Notes under the pieces: model-generated
What the model was told of the DNA's origin: nothing
Database searches by the model: none
What the model saw: only the letters and a program-made list of their open reading frames with translations
In this document: piece by piece, positions 16,966-26,986 of the stretch
Layout: every line of letters begins with the position of its first letter
Position numbering within the stretch: position 1 is the first letter of the stretch
From: Jiangella aurantiaca
GTDB lineage: Bacteria > Actinomycetota > Actinomycetes > Jiangellales > Jiangellaceae
Length of the DNA stretch: 64,000 nucleotides
NCBI RefSeq assembly: GCF_004349105.1
Contig: NZ_SMLB01000002.1
Coordinates: 1 to 64,000 of the forward strand
Direction: 5' to 3'
Made by a program: the position numbers and the translations under genes

Positions 16966-19954
16966 ATGTTCCCCCAGGCCGTGGGCCTGGGATCGACGTG
17001 GGACACCGAGCTACTGGAACAGGTGGGCCACGTCGTCGGCTTCGAGACCAGGTCGCGCAACGCCAACGCGCTGCGGGTCTGGGCACCCGTGCTGGACGTC
17101 GGGGTGAACCCGCTGGCGGGCCGGTTCGAGGAGACCTACGGCGAGGACCCGTTCCTGTGCGGCACGCTGGGCACGTCCTACGCGTTCGGCATCAAGGGCC
17201 GCGACCCCTTCTACATCCTGGCCAAGCCGGAGCTGAAGCACTTCTTCGCCTACAGCCACGAATGGAACCGGGCGCGGACGAGCAGCAGCATGAGCATCCG
17301 GTCGATGTACGAGTTCCACCTCGTCAGCTACCGGAAACCGGTCGAGGCCGGCGCCGTGCTCGGCGCGATGACGTCGTACAACATGGTCAATGGAGTGCCC
17401 ACGATCATCCACCCGATCACGCAGACGCTGCGCGCGGAGTGGGCGCCGGGCAACTTCATGTTCGTGCCCGGACGCGTGGGACACCTTCAACCTGTACAAC
17501 ACCAAGGGTGCGCCATACGCGTATCCGCTGGAGCGCCCCGCCGACCACGACACCTCCTACCCGGCCGGGCTGAGCCCCGACCCGGACGACGACGTCGCCG
17601 TCCGGAACACGACGGGTGCGCTGCTGCTGATCGCGGGGCTGACGAACTTCAACGACGGCAACGGCGCCGGCTTCAACGGCGCCCTCGCCGCCCGCAATGC
17701 CGTGCAGTCCGGGGTGCTCGGCGTGTCGATGGACCACGTCGACCGGGTGGTGCGCGACTGGCTCGCGTACAAGATCCGCACCGGTGCCCTGGACGGCGAG
17801 ACGAACCCCTACAACAGCTCCGTGATCCCGCCCAACCCGACCCCGAACCAGCTGGAGAGCAGCAAGGAGCTCGCTCTGCTGGCCGCGCGGGAGCAAATCG
17901 TCCTGCTCAAGAACCGCGACGGCGTGCTGACGCTCGATCCGCGGCAGGTGCGGACGCTGGCCGTCGTCGGGCCGCTCGCGGACGTCAACCTGCGCGACTA
18001 CTACAGCCCGCGCCCGCCGGCGCGAGTGACGCCGCTGCAGGGCATCGTGGACAAGCTCGGCGCGGACCGGGTCCGGTTCGACAACGGCACCGACGTCGTG
18101 GCGTGGCAGTCGGTGGCGCATGGGACGTTCGTGACGAACGGGACCGGCAACGCACCCATGACAGCGGCCTTCACACCGGCGAACGCACCGATCGAGCGCG
18201 GCTACCAGCTCGCCGACGGCTCCCACGTCGGTCCCGGGCAGGCGTTCCACGACTACGACTGGGGCTTCGACCAGCACATGTTCCGCAGCGTCGCCACCGG
18301 GAACTACGTCAACAGCAACCAGGCGATCGTGAACAACGCCACCGAGCTGCGGACCTCGCAGGCGACGATGGTCGACAACAACATCTGGAACATCAACGTC
18401 AACTTCCACCACCTGCGCAACGAGGACGGGACCCGCTCGATCTACGGCGTCGACTACATCCAGGACGACCAGTTCTACCGGTGGTTCACGAACGGCCGCT
18501 ACGTGCAGGCCGACTCAGACGTCCAGCGCACGCTGCGCCCAACCCTCACCTACGACGCGTTCGCCGCCGGGGACGAAACCGTGCGCGCGCCGGCCAAGTT
18601 CACCGAGCACCTGCTGGAGAGCGGCGCCGAGCGGGCTGCCGCCGCGGCGGGCGCTGCGGACTACGCCGTCGTGGTCATCGGCAACCACGTGCTGACCAAC
18701 GCCCGCGAGAGCCAGGACCGGCCGGGGCTCGCCCTGTCGCCACAGCACGCCGAGCTCGTCCGTGCCACCGCCGCGGCCCGCCCCGGCAGGACCGTCGTGG
18801 TGATCGTCAGTAGCTATCCGTTCGCCGTCAAGGAGATCGAGGACAACCCCGACGTCGCGCCCGTCCTGTACACGTCGCACGCCGGGCAGGCCGCCGGGAC
18901 GGCGCTCGCCGACGTCCTGTTCGGCGACTACGCGCCCGCCGGCCGGCTCAGCGCCACCTGGCTGGTCGACGAGAGTTCGCTGCCGGCCATGGGCCCGGAC
19001 GCCGACGGCCACGACGATCACTACACGGTCGACATGCTGGAGTACGACGTCATCTCCTCGAAGCGGACCTACCGGTACTCCGACGCGCCGCACGTCTACC
19101 CGTTCGGCCACGGGCTGACCTACACCGAGTTCCGCTACCACGACCTCTCCTACCGGCGGCTGGCGAACGCCGACGCGCCGTTCGAGGTCGGGTTCGGGCT
19201 GACCAACACCGGTGCGACGACGAGCGACGAGGTCGTCCAGGTGTACCTGCGTTCGCGGGACTCCGCCTACGGCGACCGGGTGCCGCGCAAGCAGCTCGTC
19301 GGCTTCCAGCGGGTCAAGGCGATCGCTCCCGGCGAGACCCGCCGGGTCAGCATCCGGGTCGATCCGCAGGACATGTTCGTGTGGGACGTCGTCCGCCAGC
19401 GCCCCGTCGTCGAGACCGGTGACCACGACCTCATGGTCGGCGCGTCGTCCGAGGACATCCGCCTCGATGGCCTGCTGTTCATCAAGGGCGAGCGCATCGG
19501 CGGCCTGGATCTGACGACCGTGCGCAACGCCTGGGAGCACTACACGATGAGCAGCGGTATCACGCACTGGGAGGTCTCCAAGCGCAACACCCTGCAGCGC
19601 GCCGGCGGCTACCACTCGGTCGGCTCCCGCCGCGACGGCGACTGGATCGGCTTCACCAAGGTGCTGCTGAACGGCGTCAACGGGATCGAACTGCGCGTCG
19701 CCACCACGACGCACGACTGGGCCGACCTGACCGGCGCCGCCATCGATATCCGCATCGACGCTCCGGACGGCCCGCGCCTGGGCACCGTCGCCGTCGGCCC
19801 GACGGACGGCCTGCAGGACTTCGTCACCCTGCGGGCGCCCCTGCCCGGCCGGCCGGGTACCCGGGGCAGCCACGACCTGTACCTGGTGTTCCGGTCCGGC
19901 GGCATCTACCTCGACACCGTCCAGCTGCTGCATGCACGACCACGTGGGGCGTAG
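16966..19954 (+). pseudogene. N-truncated, frameshifted GH3 family glycosidase
   Basis: Frame 16966.. encodes TMFPQAVGLGSTWDTELLEQVG...RAEWAPGNFMFV, then homology jumps to frame 17390.. (PDAWDTFNLYNTKG...) near 17464-17474; N-terminal barrel start absent. Confidence 0.8.
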
Positions 19955-19973
19955 CTCCGCGCCGAGCGGAGGC

Positions 19974-20014
19974 GTGGCGGTCGCCGGGTGGGCCGAGCAC
20001 CCGGCGATCGCCAC
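19974..20014 (+). terminator. Hairpin terminator after GH3 relic, between convergent genes
   Basis: gtggcggtcgccgggtg-ggccgag-cacccggcgatcgccac, 16/17 bp stem. Confidence 0.55.
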
Positions 20015-20132
20015 ACCGCTCTCCGGGGGGCATGCCGCGACGTCGACCGACGAGACAGCAGGAGGAGGCATGAGGAAGAACCGGTTGGCGAAGCTCGCCG
20101 CGGAGGCCGCCCCTGAGGTACGCAGGGCCCGG

Positions 20133-20951
20133 CTACCTTTGTGGCTGCGGCCGGGGGTCCTTGGGCAGGACGACGCCAGTGAGCTGCTCGAATGCCGCGA
20201 CGACTGCCTCCTGGATACCCGGATCATGCGGCTGGTCGTTGAAGCGGGCGGGCGCGCGTTCGAAGAACAGCTCGCCGCTGACCAGCGCCTCCGGGTCACG
20301 CGCCAGGGCGAGCCAGACGATCGTGTCCGCGCCCTCCTCGAGGCTCAGCGGGGCCGCTTCGCCGCTCATCTTCGACCGCACCCAGCCGGGGTGGACGACG
20401 TTGACGAGCCGCGATGGCCAGTGTCGCGCGACGTAGAGGCCCAACGCGGTGAGCGCGATCTTGGAACGACCGTACGCGGCACCCTGGTCCCAGTCGGCCC
20501 CGCTCTGGATGTCGTCGAGATCGAGCAGGGTGTTCCGGATCGAATCAGAGCCCACATAGACGATCCGCTCCGGGGGTGGCATGAGCGCGGTCAGCAGATA
20601 CGGCGCGACGGCGTTGACCTGAAGGGTGCGCTCGATGCCATCGGCGGTGAGTTCCCGCGCAGGTGGGGCTCCGGTCCCGGCGTTGTGCACGACGACGTCG
20701 AACGGCCCCAGGGCAGCAGCCTGGCGGGCGACATCATGCGTCTCGGCGAGCGAGGCGAAGTCGCCGACGGCGATCTGTGTTCCCTCCGGCGCGTCGCTCA
20801 GGTAGTCGTCCGCTCGGACGCGGTTGCGCGCATGGCGGACGACCTCGTAGCCCTCGCCGACGAGCGCGTGAGCCACAGCGGCGCCGATTCCGTCGTTGGA
20901 ACCGGTGACGAGCGCACGGGGAATGCACCTCGCGTCGGCGGCCGCGGTCAT
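20133..20951 (-). CDS. SDR family oxidoreductase
   Basis: RALVTGSNDGIGAAVAHAL (TGxxxGxG-type), DVVVHNAGTG, YGRSKIALTALG (YxxxK). Confidence 0.9.
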   Translation of the reverse strand: MTAAADARCIPRALVTGSNDGIGAAVAHALVGEGYEVVRHARNRVRADDYLSDAPEGTQIAVGDFASLAETHDVARQAAALGPFDVVVHNAGTGAPPARELTADGIERTLQVNAVAPYLLTALMPPPERIVYVGSDSIRNTLLDLDDIQSGADWDQGAAYGRSKIALTALGLYVARHWPSRLVNVVHPGWVRSKMSGEAAPLSLEEGADTIVWLALARDPEALVSGELFFERAPARFNDQPHDPGIQEAVVAAFEQLTGVVLPKDPRPQPQR

Positions 20952-21703
20952 CGGGCCACTTCCGCATGGACGCCGTCCGGCACATCCACGGCGGCGCCCC
21001 CGGGAATGACGACGCCGATTCCCCGGAGGCCGAGGCGGTTCTCGGCCCAGGCCGCCGGTTGCGCGGTGGCCACATCGAAGCTGAAGATCTCCACCACCGA
21101 GCCGCCAGCGCCCAGATAGGTCATGAGGAAGCCGCGTGGATCGTCGTGGTGGCGGATGTCGCCGATGACTTCGTACCCGACTGATCGCCAGTACCTCGAG
21201 GTCGTGTCGAAGTCTGACGCTGTGATGCCGACGTGATCGAAGCGCGGCGGCGCGTCCGGCCCGGGCAGGCCGGCGGCCTCGGCGGCGACCAGCCGCGGCG
21301 AGCCGACCCGCTCGTAGGCGAGTGCGCCCCTGACCAGCTCCAGCCGCGCGCCGTCGGGATCGAGGAAGAATGCGATCCGGACGTCGCCGAGCACGTCGCG
21401 CGGCGGTGCCGTGACCCGCGTTCCCGCCGCCTCGAGCCTGCTGATGAGGCCGTCGACGTCAGCAGTCTTGAAGCCGGCGTGCCGAATGCCGCCTTGGAGG
21501 TCGTCGTCACGCCACTCACCGGGGTCACCGTTCACGACCTGTACGACCTTCACAAGGGCCGGGCCGGCGTCGAACCAGCACGCCGTAGCGGCGCCGGCGT
21601 CCGGCCGGTCCACTTCGGCGAGTCCGAGCAGTTCCGCGTAGAAGTGACGCGAGCGGTCCAGATCAGCCGCACCGATCTCGAGGTAGCGAATCCCCGAGTT
21701 CAC
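20948..21703 (-). CDS. VOC/glyoxalase family protein, two-domain
   Basis: VNSGIRYLEIGAADLDRSRHFYAELLGLAE ... PPRFDHVGITASDFDTTSRYW; GTG start 21703 overlapping the GH1 stop. Confidence 0.85.
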   Translation of the reverse strand: MNSGIRYLEIGAADLDRSRHFYAELLGLAEVDRPDAGAATACWFDAGPALVKVVQVVNGDPGEWRDDDLQGGIRHAGFKTADVDGLISRLEAAGTRVTAPPRDVLGDVRIAFFLDPDGARLELVRGALAYERVGSPRLVAAEAAGLPGPDAPPRFDHVGITASDFDTTSRYWRSVGYEVIGDIRHHDDPRGFLMTYLGAGGSVVEIFSFDVATAQPAAWAENRLGLRGIGVVIPGGAAVDVPDGVHAEVAR

Positions 21704-23076
21704 GCCCGATCCCCTGGCAGCGCATTGGTGCGGGCCACTCCCCCGAGCCAGCGCCCGCTCCGCTTCGGTGTCCGCTCCTGAGTCTCGAAGTCGACGCGGA
21801 CGAGGCCGAATCGAGGGCCGTAGCCCTCTGCCCATTCGAAGTTGTCCAGCAGCGTCCACGCGAAGTAGCCGCGGACGTCGACGCCACCGTGGATCGCGTC
21901 GAGCGTCTGCCGCAGGTGCGAGTCGAAATAGGCGAGACGCTCCAGGTCGTCGACGACGCCGTCCGGCCCAGCCTCGTCCGGATAGGCGGCGCCGTTCTCG
22001 GTGACGAGGAGCGGCATTCCCGGGTACCGGTCCCGCAGCTGCACGAGGAGGTCGTGCAGGTCGTGGTCGGTGACGGTCCAGCCCATCACCGTGACGGGCG
22101 TCCCCTCGGGGACGACATGGACGGCGTCGAGCTCCATCGGCGAACCCGATGCCAGCCCTGTGCCGCCCGCAGCGATGACGTGGCCCCGGTAGTAGTTGAT
22201 GCCCAGGAAGTCGGTGGGGACGGAGATGACGTCGAGGTCGCCGTCCCACACCCACGGTGTGCCGCCGTACCACTCCACCATGTCGTCGGGGTACCTGCCG
22301 CGTAGCACGGGTTCGAGGAACATCCGGTTGAAGTTGCCGTCGAACCGCCGGGCGGCTGCGAGGTCCTCGTCCGAGCCGGACGCCGGCCGCACCGGGGTGA
22401 GATCGAGCGAGATGCCGATCTGCCCGCCGGCGGCGACCCGCCCGCGCAGCACCGGAGCGGCGAGCCCATGCGCCAGGAGCAGGTGATGGGCCGCGCGTAC
22501 CCCGCCGAGCGGGTCGGCGACGCCGGGTGCGTGGATGCCCGCCGCATAGCCCGCGTGCGCGGCGACCTTGGGCTCGTTGACCGTGATCCAGTTCTGGACG
22601 ACATCACCCAGGGCGCCCGCGACGAGACCGGCGAAGTCCGAGAAGCGGTACGCCGTGTCGCGATCGAGCCACCCGCCGCGGTCCTCGAGCGCCTGCGGAA
22701 GGTCCCAGTGGTAGAGCGTGACGTATGGGGCCACGCCGTTCTCGAGGCACGCGTCGACGACGCGCCGATAGTGGTCCAATCCCTTCTGGTTGGCCGGTCC
22801 GGTGCCGTCGGCCTGGATGCGGGGCCACGAGATGGAGAAGCGATAGGCGGAGAGGCCGAGTTCGGCGAGCAGCGCGATGTCGGTGGGATAGCGGTGGTAA
22901 TGATCACACGCGACGTCAGCCATCGCGCCGTCCGCGATCGCTCCGGGAACCCGGGTGAACGTGTCCCAGACGGAAGGACCCTTGCCGTCGACCTCAGGAG
23001 CGCCCTCCACCTGGAAGGCGGCGGTCGCCGCCCCCCAGACGAAGCCGGGCGGGAATGGACGTTCGGACGTGGTCAT
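21700..23076 (-). CDS. GH1 family beta-glucosidase
   Basis: FPPGFVWGAATAAFQVEG, NWITVNEPKV, LLVTENGAAYPDE, GYFAWTLLDNFEWAEGYGPRFGLVRVD. Confidence 0.95.
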   Translation of the reverse strand: MTTSERPFPPGFVWGAATAAFQVEGAPEVDGKGPSVWDTFTRVPGAIADGAMADVACDHYHRYPTDIALLAELGLSAYRFSISWPRIQADGTGPANQKGLDHYRRVVDACLENGVAPYVTLYHWDLPQALEDRGGWLDRDTAYRFSDFAGLVAGALGDVVQNWITVNEPKVAAHAGYAAGIHAPGVADPLGGVRAAHHLLLAHGLAAPVLRGRVAAGGQIGISLDLTPVRPASGSDEDLAAARRFDGNFNRMFLEPVLRGRYPDDMVEWYGGTPWVWDGDLDVISVPTDFLGINYYRGHVIAAGGTGLASGSPMELDAVHVVPEGTPVTVMGWTVTDHDLHDLLVQLRDRYPGMPLLVTENGAAYPDEAGPDGVVDDLERLAYFDSHLRQTLDAIHGGVDVRGYFAWTLLDNFEWAEGYGPRFGLVRVDFETQERTPKRSGRWLGGVARTNALPGDRA

Positions 23077-23123
23077 GCACGGACCTCCACGGGTCAGGGG
23101 CGGCGGGTGCTCTACGGGTGCGA

Positions 23124-24032
23124 TCAGCCCTTGAGCCCGCCGCTCAGCAGGTCGAGCCGCCAGTAGCGCTGCAGCAGCAGGAACAACGCGATGAGCGGCA
23201 GGATCGACAGAGCCGCTCCGGTGATGACGAGCGTGTAGAGCGCCGGCTGGCTCGCTCCCTGGTTGAGCAATGCGAACAAGCCCACCGTGAGGGGGTACTT
23301 CTCACTCTCCGACAGCATGATGAACGGGAGCAGGAAGTTGTTCCAGATGGCGACGAACTGCAGCAGGAGCACGGTGATCAGACCGGGCACCATAAGCGGC
23401 AGGCCGATCGAGCGAAACAGCCTGAACTCGCTCGATCCGTCGAGGCGCCCCGATTCGAGCAGCTCGTCCGGCACCGCCGCGGTCGCATAGATGCGGCACA
23501 GGTAGATGCTGAAGGGACTGATGAGGCTCGGCAGCAGGACGGACCAGTACGTCCCCGTGAGGTCGACCTTCGCCAGCAGGAGGTACTGCGGGATGGCGAG
23601 CGTCACCTGCGGCACCAGCACACCGGCGAGGATGAGGCGGAACATCAGTTCCCGGCCGCGGAACCGGTACTTCGCAAGTGCGTAGCCCGCGGCTGCCGAG
23701 ACCACGACCGTGAGCACCGAGCCCACCCCCGCATACAGCAGCGTGTTGAGCGCCCACCGGTAGAAGGCGTTGTCACCGAAGGCGGTGAGCTCGGAGAGGT
23801 TCTCCTGCAGGCCCCCGGTGACGCTGGGCCAGAACGAGAATGTCGTGAACAGCTCGCCGGGCGACTTCGTGGCGGCGATGAAGACCCACAGCGAGGGCAG
23901 CACGCAGTACATCGCGCCCAGGACGAGGAGCGCCGTCGCCCCCCAGTTGGTCCGGCCGCGGCGCGAGCCGGCGGGCATGGCCTTCGGCGGACGGCCGACG
24001 GTGGCCGGAGCGGCGGTAGGTGTGCCGGCCAT
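23124..24032 (-). CDS. Sugar ABC transporter permease (MalG-like)
   Basis: MAGTPTAAPATVGRPP...; ESGRLDGSSEFRLFRSIGLPLMVPGLITVLLLQFVAIWNNFL. Confidence 0.92.
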   Translation of the reverse strand: MAGTPTAAPATVGRPPKAMPAGSRRGRTNWGATALLVLGAMYCVLPSLWVFIAATKSPGELFTTFSFWPSVTGGLQENLSELTAFGDNAFYRWALNTLLYAGVGSVLTVVVSAAAGYALAKYRFRGRELMFRLILAGVLVPQVTLAIPQYLLLAKVDLTGTYWSVLLPSLISPFSIYLCRIYATAAVPDELLESGRLDGSSEFRLFRSIGLPLMVPGLITVLLLQFVAIWNNFLLPFIMLSESEKYPLTVGLFALLNQGASQPALYTLVITGAALSILPLIALFLLLQRYWRLDLLSGGLKG

Positions 24033-24997
24033 CACTGGTTCTCTCCGAACGCGCGTCGCTGCATGACACTCAGCACCAGCAGCGACAGAACGAGGGACGC
24101 CCCTGCGAGTGCGATCGAGGTCGCGGCCGCTGAGTAGATGTCGTTGAGGACGAAGGCATCGGTGTAGATCTTCTGCAGCGGCATCCACGACGACGAGATG
24201 ACGTTCGTGAGCGGGCGGAGGATCTGCGGCTCGGTGAACACCTGGAGCGTCGCGATCAACGAGAAGATGCCGGTCATCACGAGGACCGGCGTGAGCAGCG
24301 GGATCTTGATCCGCAACGCGATCTGACGCTCCGAAGCCCCGTCGATGCGCGCCGAGTCGTAGAGCTCCGGGGGGATCGCCCGCAAGGCGGTGAACATGAC
24401 CACCATGTTGAAGCCGACGCCGCCCCACACGGCGATGTTCGCGACGGACAGGATGACCGTGTCCGGGTCGAAGAAGTCGGGCGGGGGCAGGCCGACCGTG
24501 TCGAAGGCCTCCCGGATGGGGCTCACCCGAGGCAGATAGAGAAAGCCCCACAGCAGCGAGGCGATGACGCCTGGGACCGCGTACGGGAGGAAAATGCCCA
24601 CGCGCGTCGCGGTCCGCAGCCGGACGTTCGGCAGATCGAGGAGCAGCGCGAAGAGCAGGGCGAGGCCGAGCATGACCGGGACCACGATCAGGCCGTAGAC
24701 GGCCATTCGGCCGAGGGCCGTGTACAGCTCGGGGTCGCTGAGCGACCGCGCGTAGTTGTCGAGGCCCACGAACACCTCGGTTCGCTGACCGAGGATGCCG
24801 CCGCCGGTCCGGCGGGACGCGCGCAGGCTCAGCCAGCCCGCATAGATGATCGGCGCCAACAGGAAGGCGGCGAACAGCGCCATCGCGGGAAGCATGAAGA
24901 GGTAGGGCGCGCCGCTGGATGCGCGCCTGCGTCGTGCCGGGCCGACGGGCCGGTGGGCGCCGCCCGTCCCGGCATCGGTCGTCGTCAGGTCAGTCAT
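24032..24997 (-). CDS. Sugar ABC transporter permease (MalF-like)
   Basis: DSARIDGASERQIALRIKIPLLTPVLVMTGIFS. Confidence 0.92.
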   Translation of the reverse strand: MTDLTTTDAGTGGAHRPVGPARRRRASSGAPYLFMLPAMALFAAFLLAPIIYAGWLSLRASRRTGGGILGQRTEVFVGLDNYARSLSDPELYTALGRMAVYGLIVVPVMLGLALLFALLLDLPNVRLRTATRVGIFLPYAVPGVIASLLWGFLYLPRVSPIREAFDTVGLPPPDFFDPDTVILSVANIAVWGGVGFNMVVMFTALRAIPPELYDSARIDGASERQIALRIKIPLLTPVLVMTGIFSLIATLQVFTEPQILRPLTNVISSSWMPLQKIYTDAFVLNDIYSAAATSIALAGASLVLSLLVLSVMQRRAFGENQ

Positions 24998-25089
24998 GGC
25001 GGCCTTGTCCCTCCGTCGGGCGGGTGGCGCCGCCGGTGGGTCTTCCCCTGCGGGACGGAGGCCAAGGCCACCAGCGGCGGACCACCTGC

Positions 25090-26418
25090 TTACTCGACGA
25101 CCTCGTAGCCCTGGGTCTCCAGGTCGGCCACCGTGGCGTCCTGCATCGACCGGATCGCGTCGGTGAAGGAGCCGCCGCTCTCGATCGCCCCCTGGAAGGC
25201 CTCGTTGTAGGCGTTGTATGCCACGTTGACGTTCGGGCCCCAGGTGAAGCCGCGTGCTGTCCCGGCGATCTCCGCCGCCAGAGCGAAGAATTCGGGTTGA
25301 TTGGGCAGCATCACCGGCGGCTCCTCGAGCGCTGGGCCGGTCTGGCCCTCGCTAGCAGCCGGATAGAGGCCGCCGAGCGTGATCATGGCCTCGAGCGCCT
25401 CGGGCGACGTGTTCAGCCACTTCACGAACTTCGCCGCCTGCGCGGGATACTCGCATCCCTCGGTGATGGCGGTAGCGGAGCCACCCCAGTAGCCGGTCGC
25501 GTCCTCTCCGTCAGACCACTGCGGCATTGGCGCGGCGCGCCACAGTCCAGCGGTGTCGGGAGCCACGCCTTGGAGCACACCGGCACCCCAGACCGCGGAG
25601 GGCCAGGCGAGGAGCGTGCCGTCGTTCATCGCCGCGTTCCACTCCGGTGTGTACATCGGCTGATCATCGATGAGATCCTGGGCGACCAGGTCTCCCCAGA
25701 ACTCCGCGACCCTGGTGGTCGCCTCGTCAGCCATGCCCACGGACCAGGCCTCGCCCTCGTTGGTCCACCACTCGGCGCCGGCCTGCTGCGCCAGGCCGGC
25801 GAACCACCCGGGGTCGCCCGACGAGAACGTCGTGAGATAGCGCTCGGGTGCCACCTGGCGCACCTGAGCGGCCAGCGCTGCGAAGTCGTCCCAGGTGCTG
25901 GGCACCTCGAGGCCGTACTGCTGGAAGAGGTCCTCGCGGTAGTACAGCATCATCGGCGCGATGTCCTGCGGGACGGCGAACGTCTGGTCGCCGAAGGACG
26001 TGAGGCCCCAGGCCGCCTCCGGGAACGCATCCCGTACATCGGCCACGTCACCGGTGAGATCGCGGACCACACCGTTGGAGACCAGCACCGGAAGCGCCTG
26101 GTATTCGGTATGGACGAGGCACGGCTCGTTGCCGGCCTCGGCCGCCGTCAGGACACGCGTGATGAGCTCGTCGCCCTGCGCCTGGCGGTCGACCGAGACC
26201 TGCTGCTCCGGATTCTGCTCGTTCCAGATCTCGATGACCTGCTCGATGTTGGTCGCCCACGTCCAGAACGCGAGCTCGGCGGGCGCGTCGGCGTCCCCTG
26301 CCGCGGTCGCGCCGGTCGTCTCGTTCGCATCCGGCTCGTCACCGCCGCCGTTGCACGCGGCCAGCGCGAGCGCCGTGGCAGTCGCACCGGCTGCGGACAT
26401 GAGAAGTCTGCGATGCAT
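25090..26418 (-). CDS. Extracellular solute-binding protein, sugar ABC transporter (lipoprotein)
   Basis: MHRRLLMSAAGATATALALAACNGGG lipobox; SBP body; start trimmed from the 26505 ORF start. Confidence 0.9.
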   Translation of the reverse strand: MHRRLLMSAAGATATALALAACNGGGDEPDANETTGATAAGDADAPAELAFWTWATNIEQVIEIWNEQNPEQQVSVDRQAQGDELITRVLTAAEAGNEPCLVHTEYQALPVLVSNGVVRDLTGDVADVRDAFPEAAWGLTSFGDQTFAVPQDIAPMMLYYREDLFQQYGLEVPSTWDDFAALAAQVRQVAPERYLTTFSSGDPGWFAGLAQQAGAEWWTNEGEAWSVGMADEATTRVAEFWGDLVAQDLIDDQPMYTPEWNAAMNDGTLLAWPSAVWGAGVLQGVAPDTAGLWRAAPMPQWSDGEDATGYWGGSATAITEGCEYPAQAAKFVKWLNTSPEALEAMITLGGLYPAASEGQTGPALEEPPVMLPNQPEFFALAAEIAGTARGFTWGPNVNVAYNAYNEAFQGAIESGGSFTDAIRSMQDATVADLETQGYEVVE

Positions 26419-26489
26419 CTGTCTCCCTCTCCGTTGAGCGGATCGCGACCACGTCGCCGCACAGCTGTCCGGCGCTGTGAACGGTCCCA

Positions 26490-26518
26490 ACGTTGGAGCC
26501 ATCACGTGAATGTGTCAA
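26490..26518 (-). promoter_or_regulatory. Putative promoter TTGACA-N17-CAACGT with overlapping CCAACGTTGG operator
   Basis: Minus strand reads cTTGACAcattcacgtgatggctcCAACGTtggg; near-identical arrangement at 41732..41760. Confidence 0.55.
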
Positions 26519-26908
26519 GGGCCACAATCCGATGACACGATTTCGTGACCTTCCTGAGAACGGATAAGAGGGCAGGGCACGATTCCATCGAGAACCGCGA
26601 CGTCTACGGCACACCGATTGCACCGCGGTGACCTGCGCCGCTACTCCGACTGTGCAGCAACCGCGTATTTCCGAGGCGCAGCGAACCTTCGTGACAACTC
26701 GCCGGCGCGCGAGTCGGCAGCTGCCGCTCGCGGCTCTTCAAAGCGACCTTGGTACGAGCAGCATTCGTGGTGTTCTCTTGCGGCCGTACATGCGTCGCAG
26801 CTGAGAACGTACACAATCACCGCGGTGGGGAGACTCCATGACGTCCACAATCACGAGACCCTCGACTGGACAGAGAGACGGGACCGAGGTCTGACGGCGG
26901 CGGAGACC

Positions 26909-26977
26909 GTGCAGTGGCTCCCCGGGGTCGACCGCATCTGTTACGGCGGCGACTACAACGCGGAACAGTGGCCCTAG
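26909..26977 (+). pseudogene. GH42 beta-galactosidase N-terminal relic
   Basis: VQWLPGVDRICYGGDYNAEQWP* followed in frame by EVWSEYRARF; compare [24 protein letters not shown] of the intact GH42 in this window. Confidence 0.6.
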
Positions 26978-26986
26978 GAGGTCTGG

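Noticed and set aside
17455-17480. Programmed ribosomal frameshift in GH3 relic
   Set aside because: No convincing slippery heptamer or stimulatory structure, and the gene also lacks its N-terminus; decay or sequencing error is simpler
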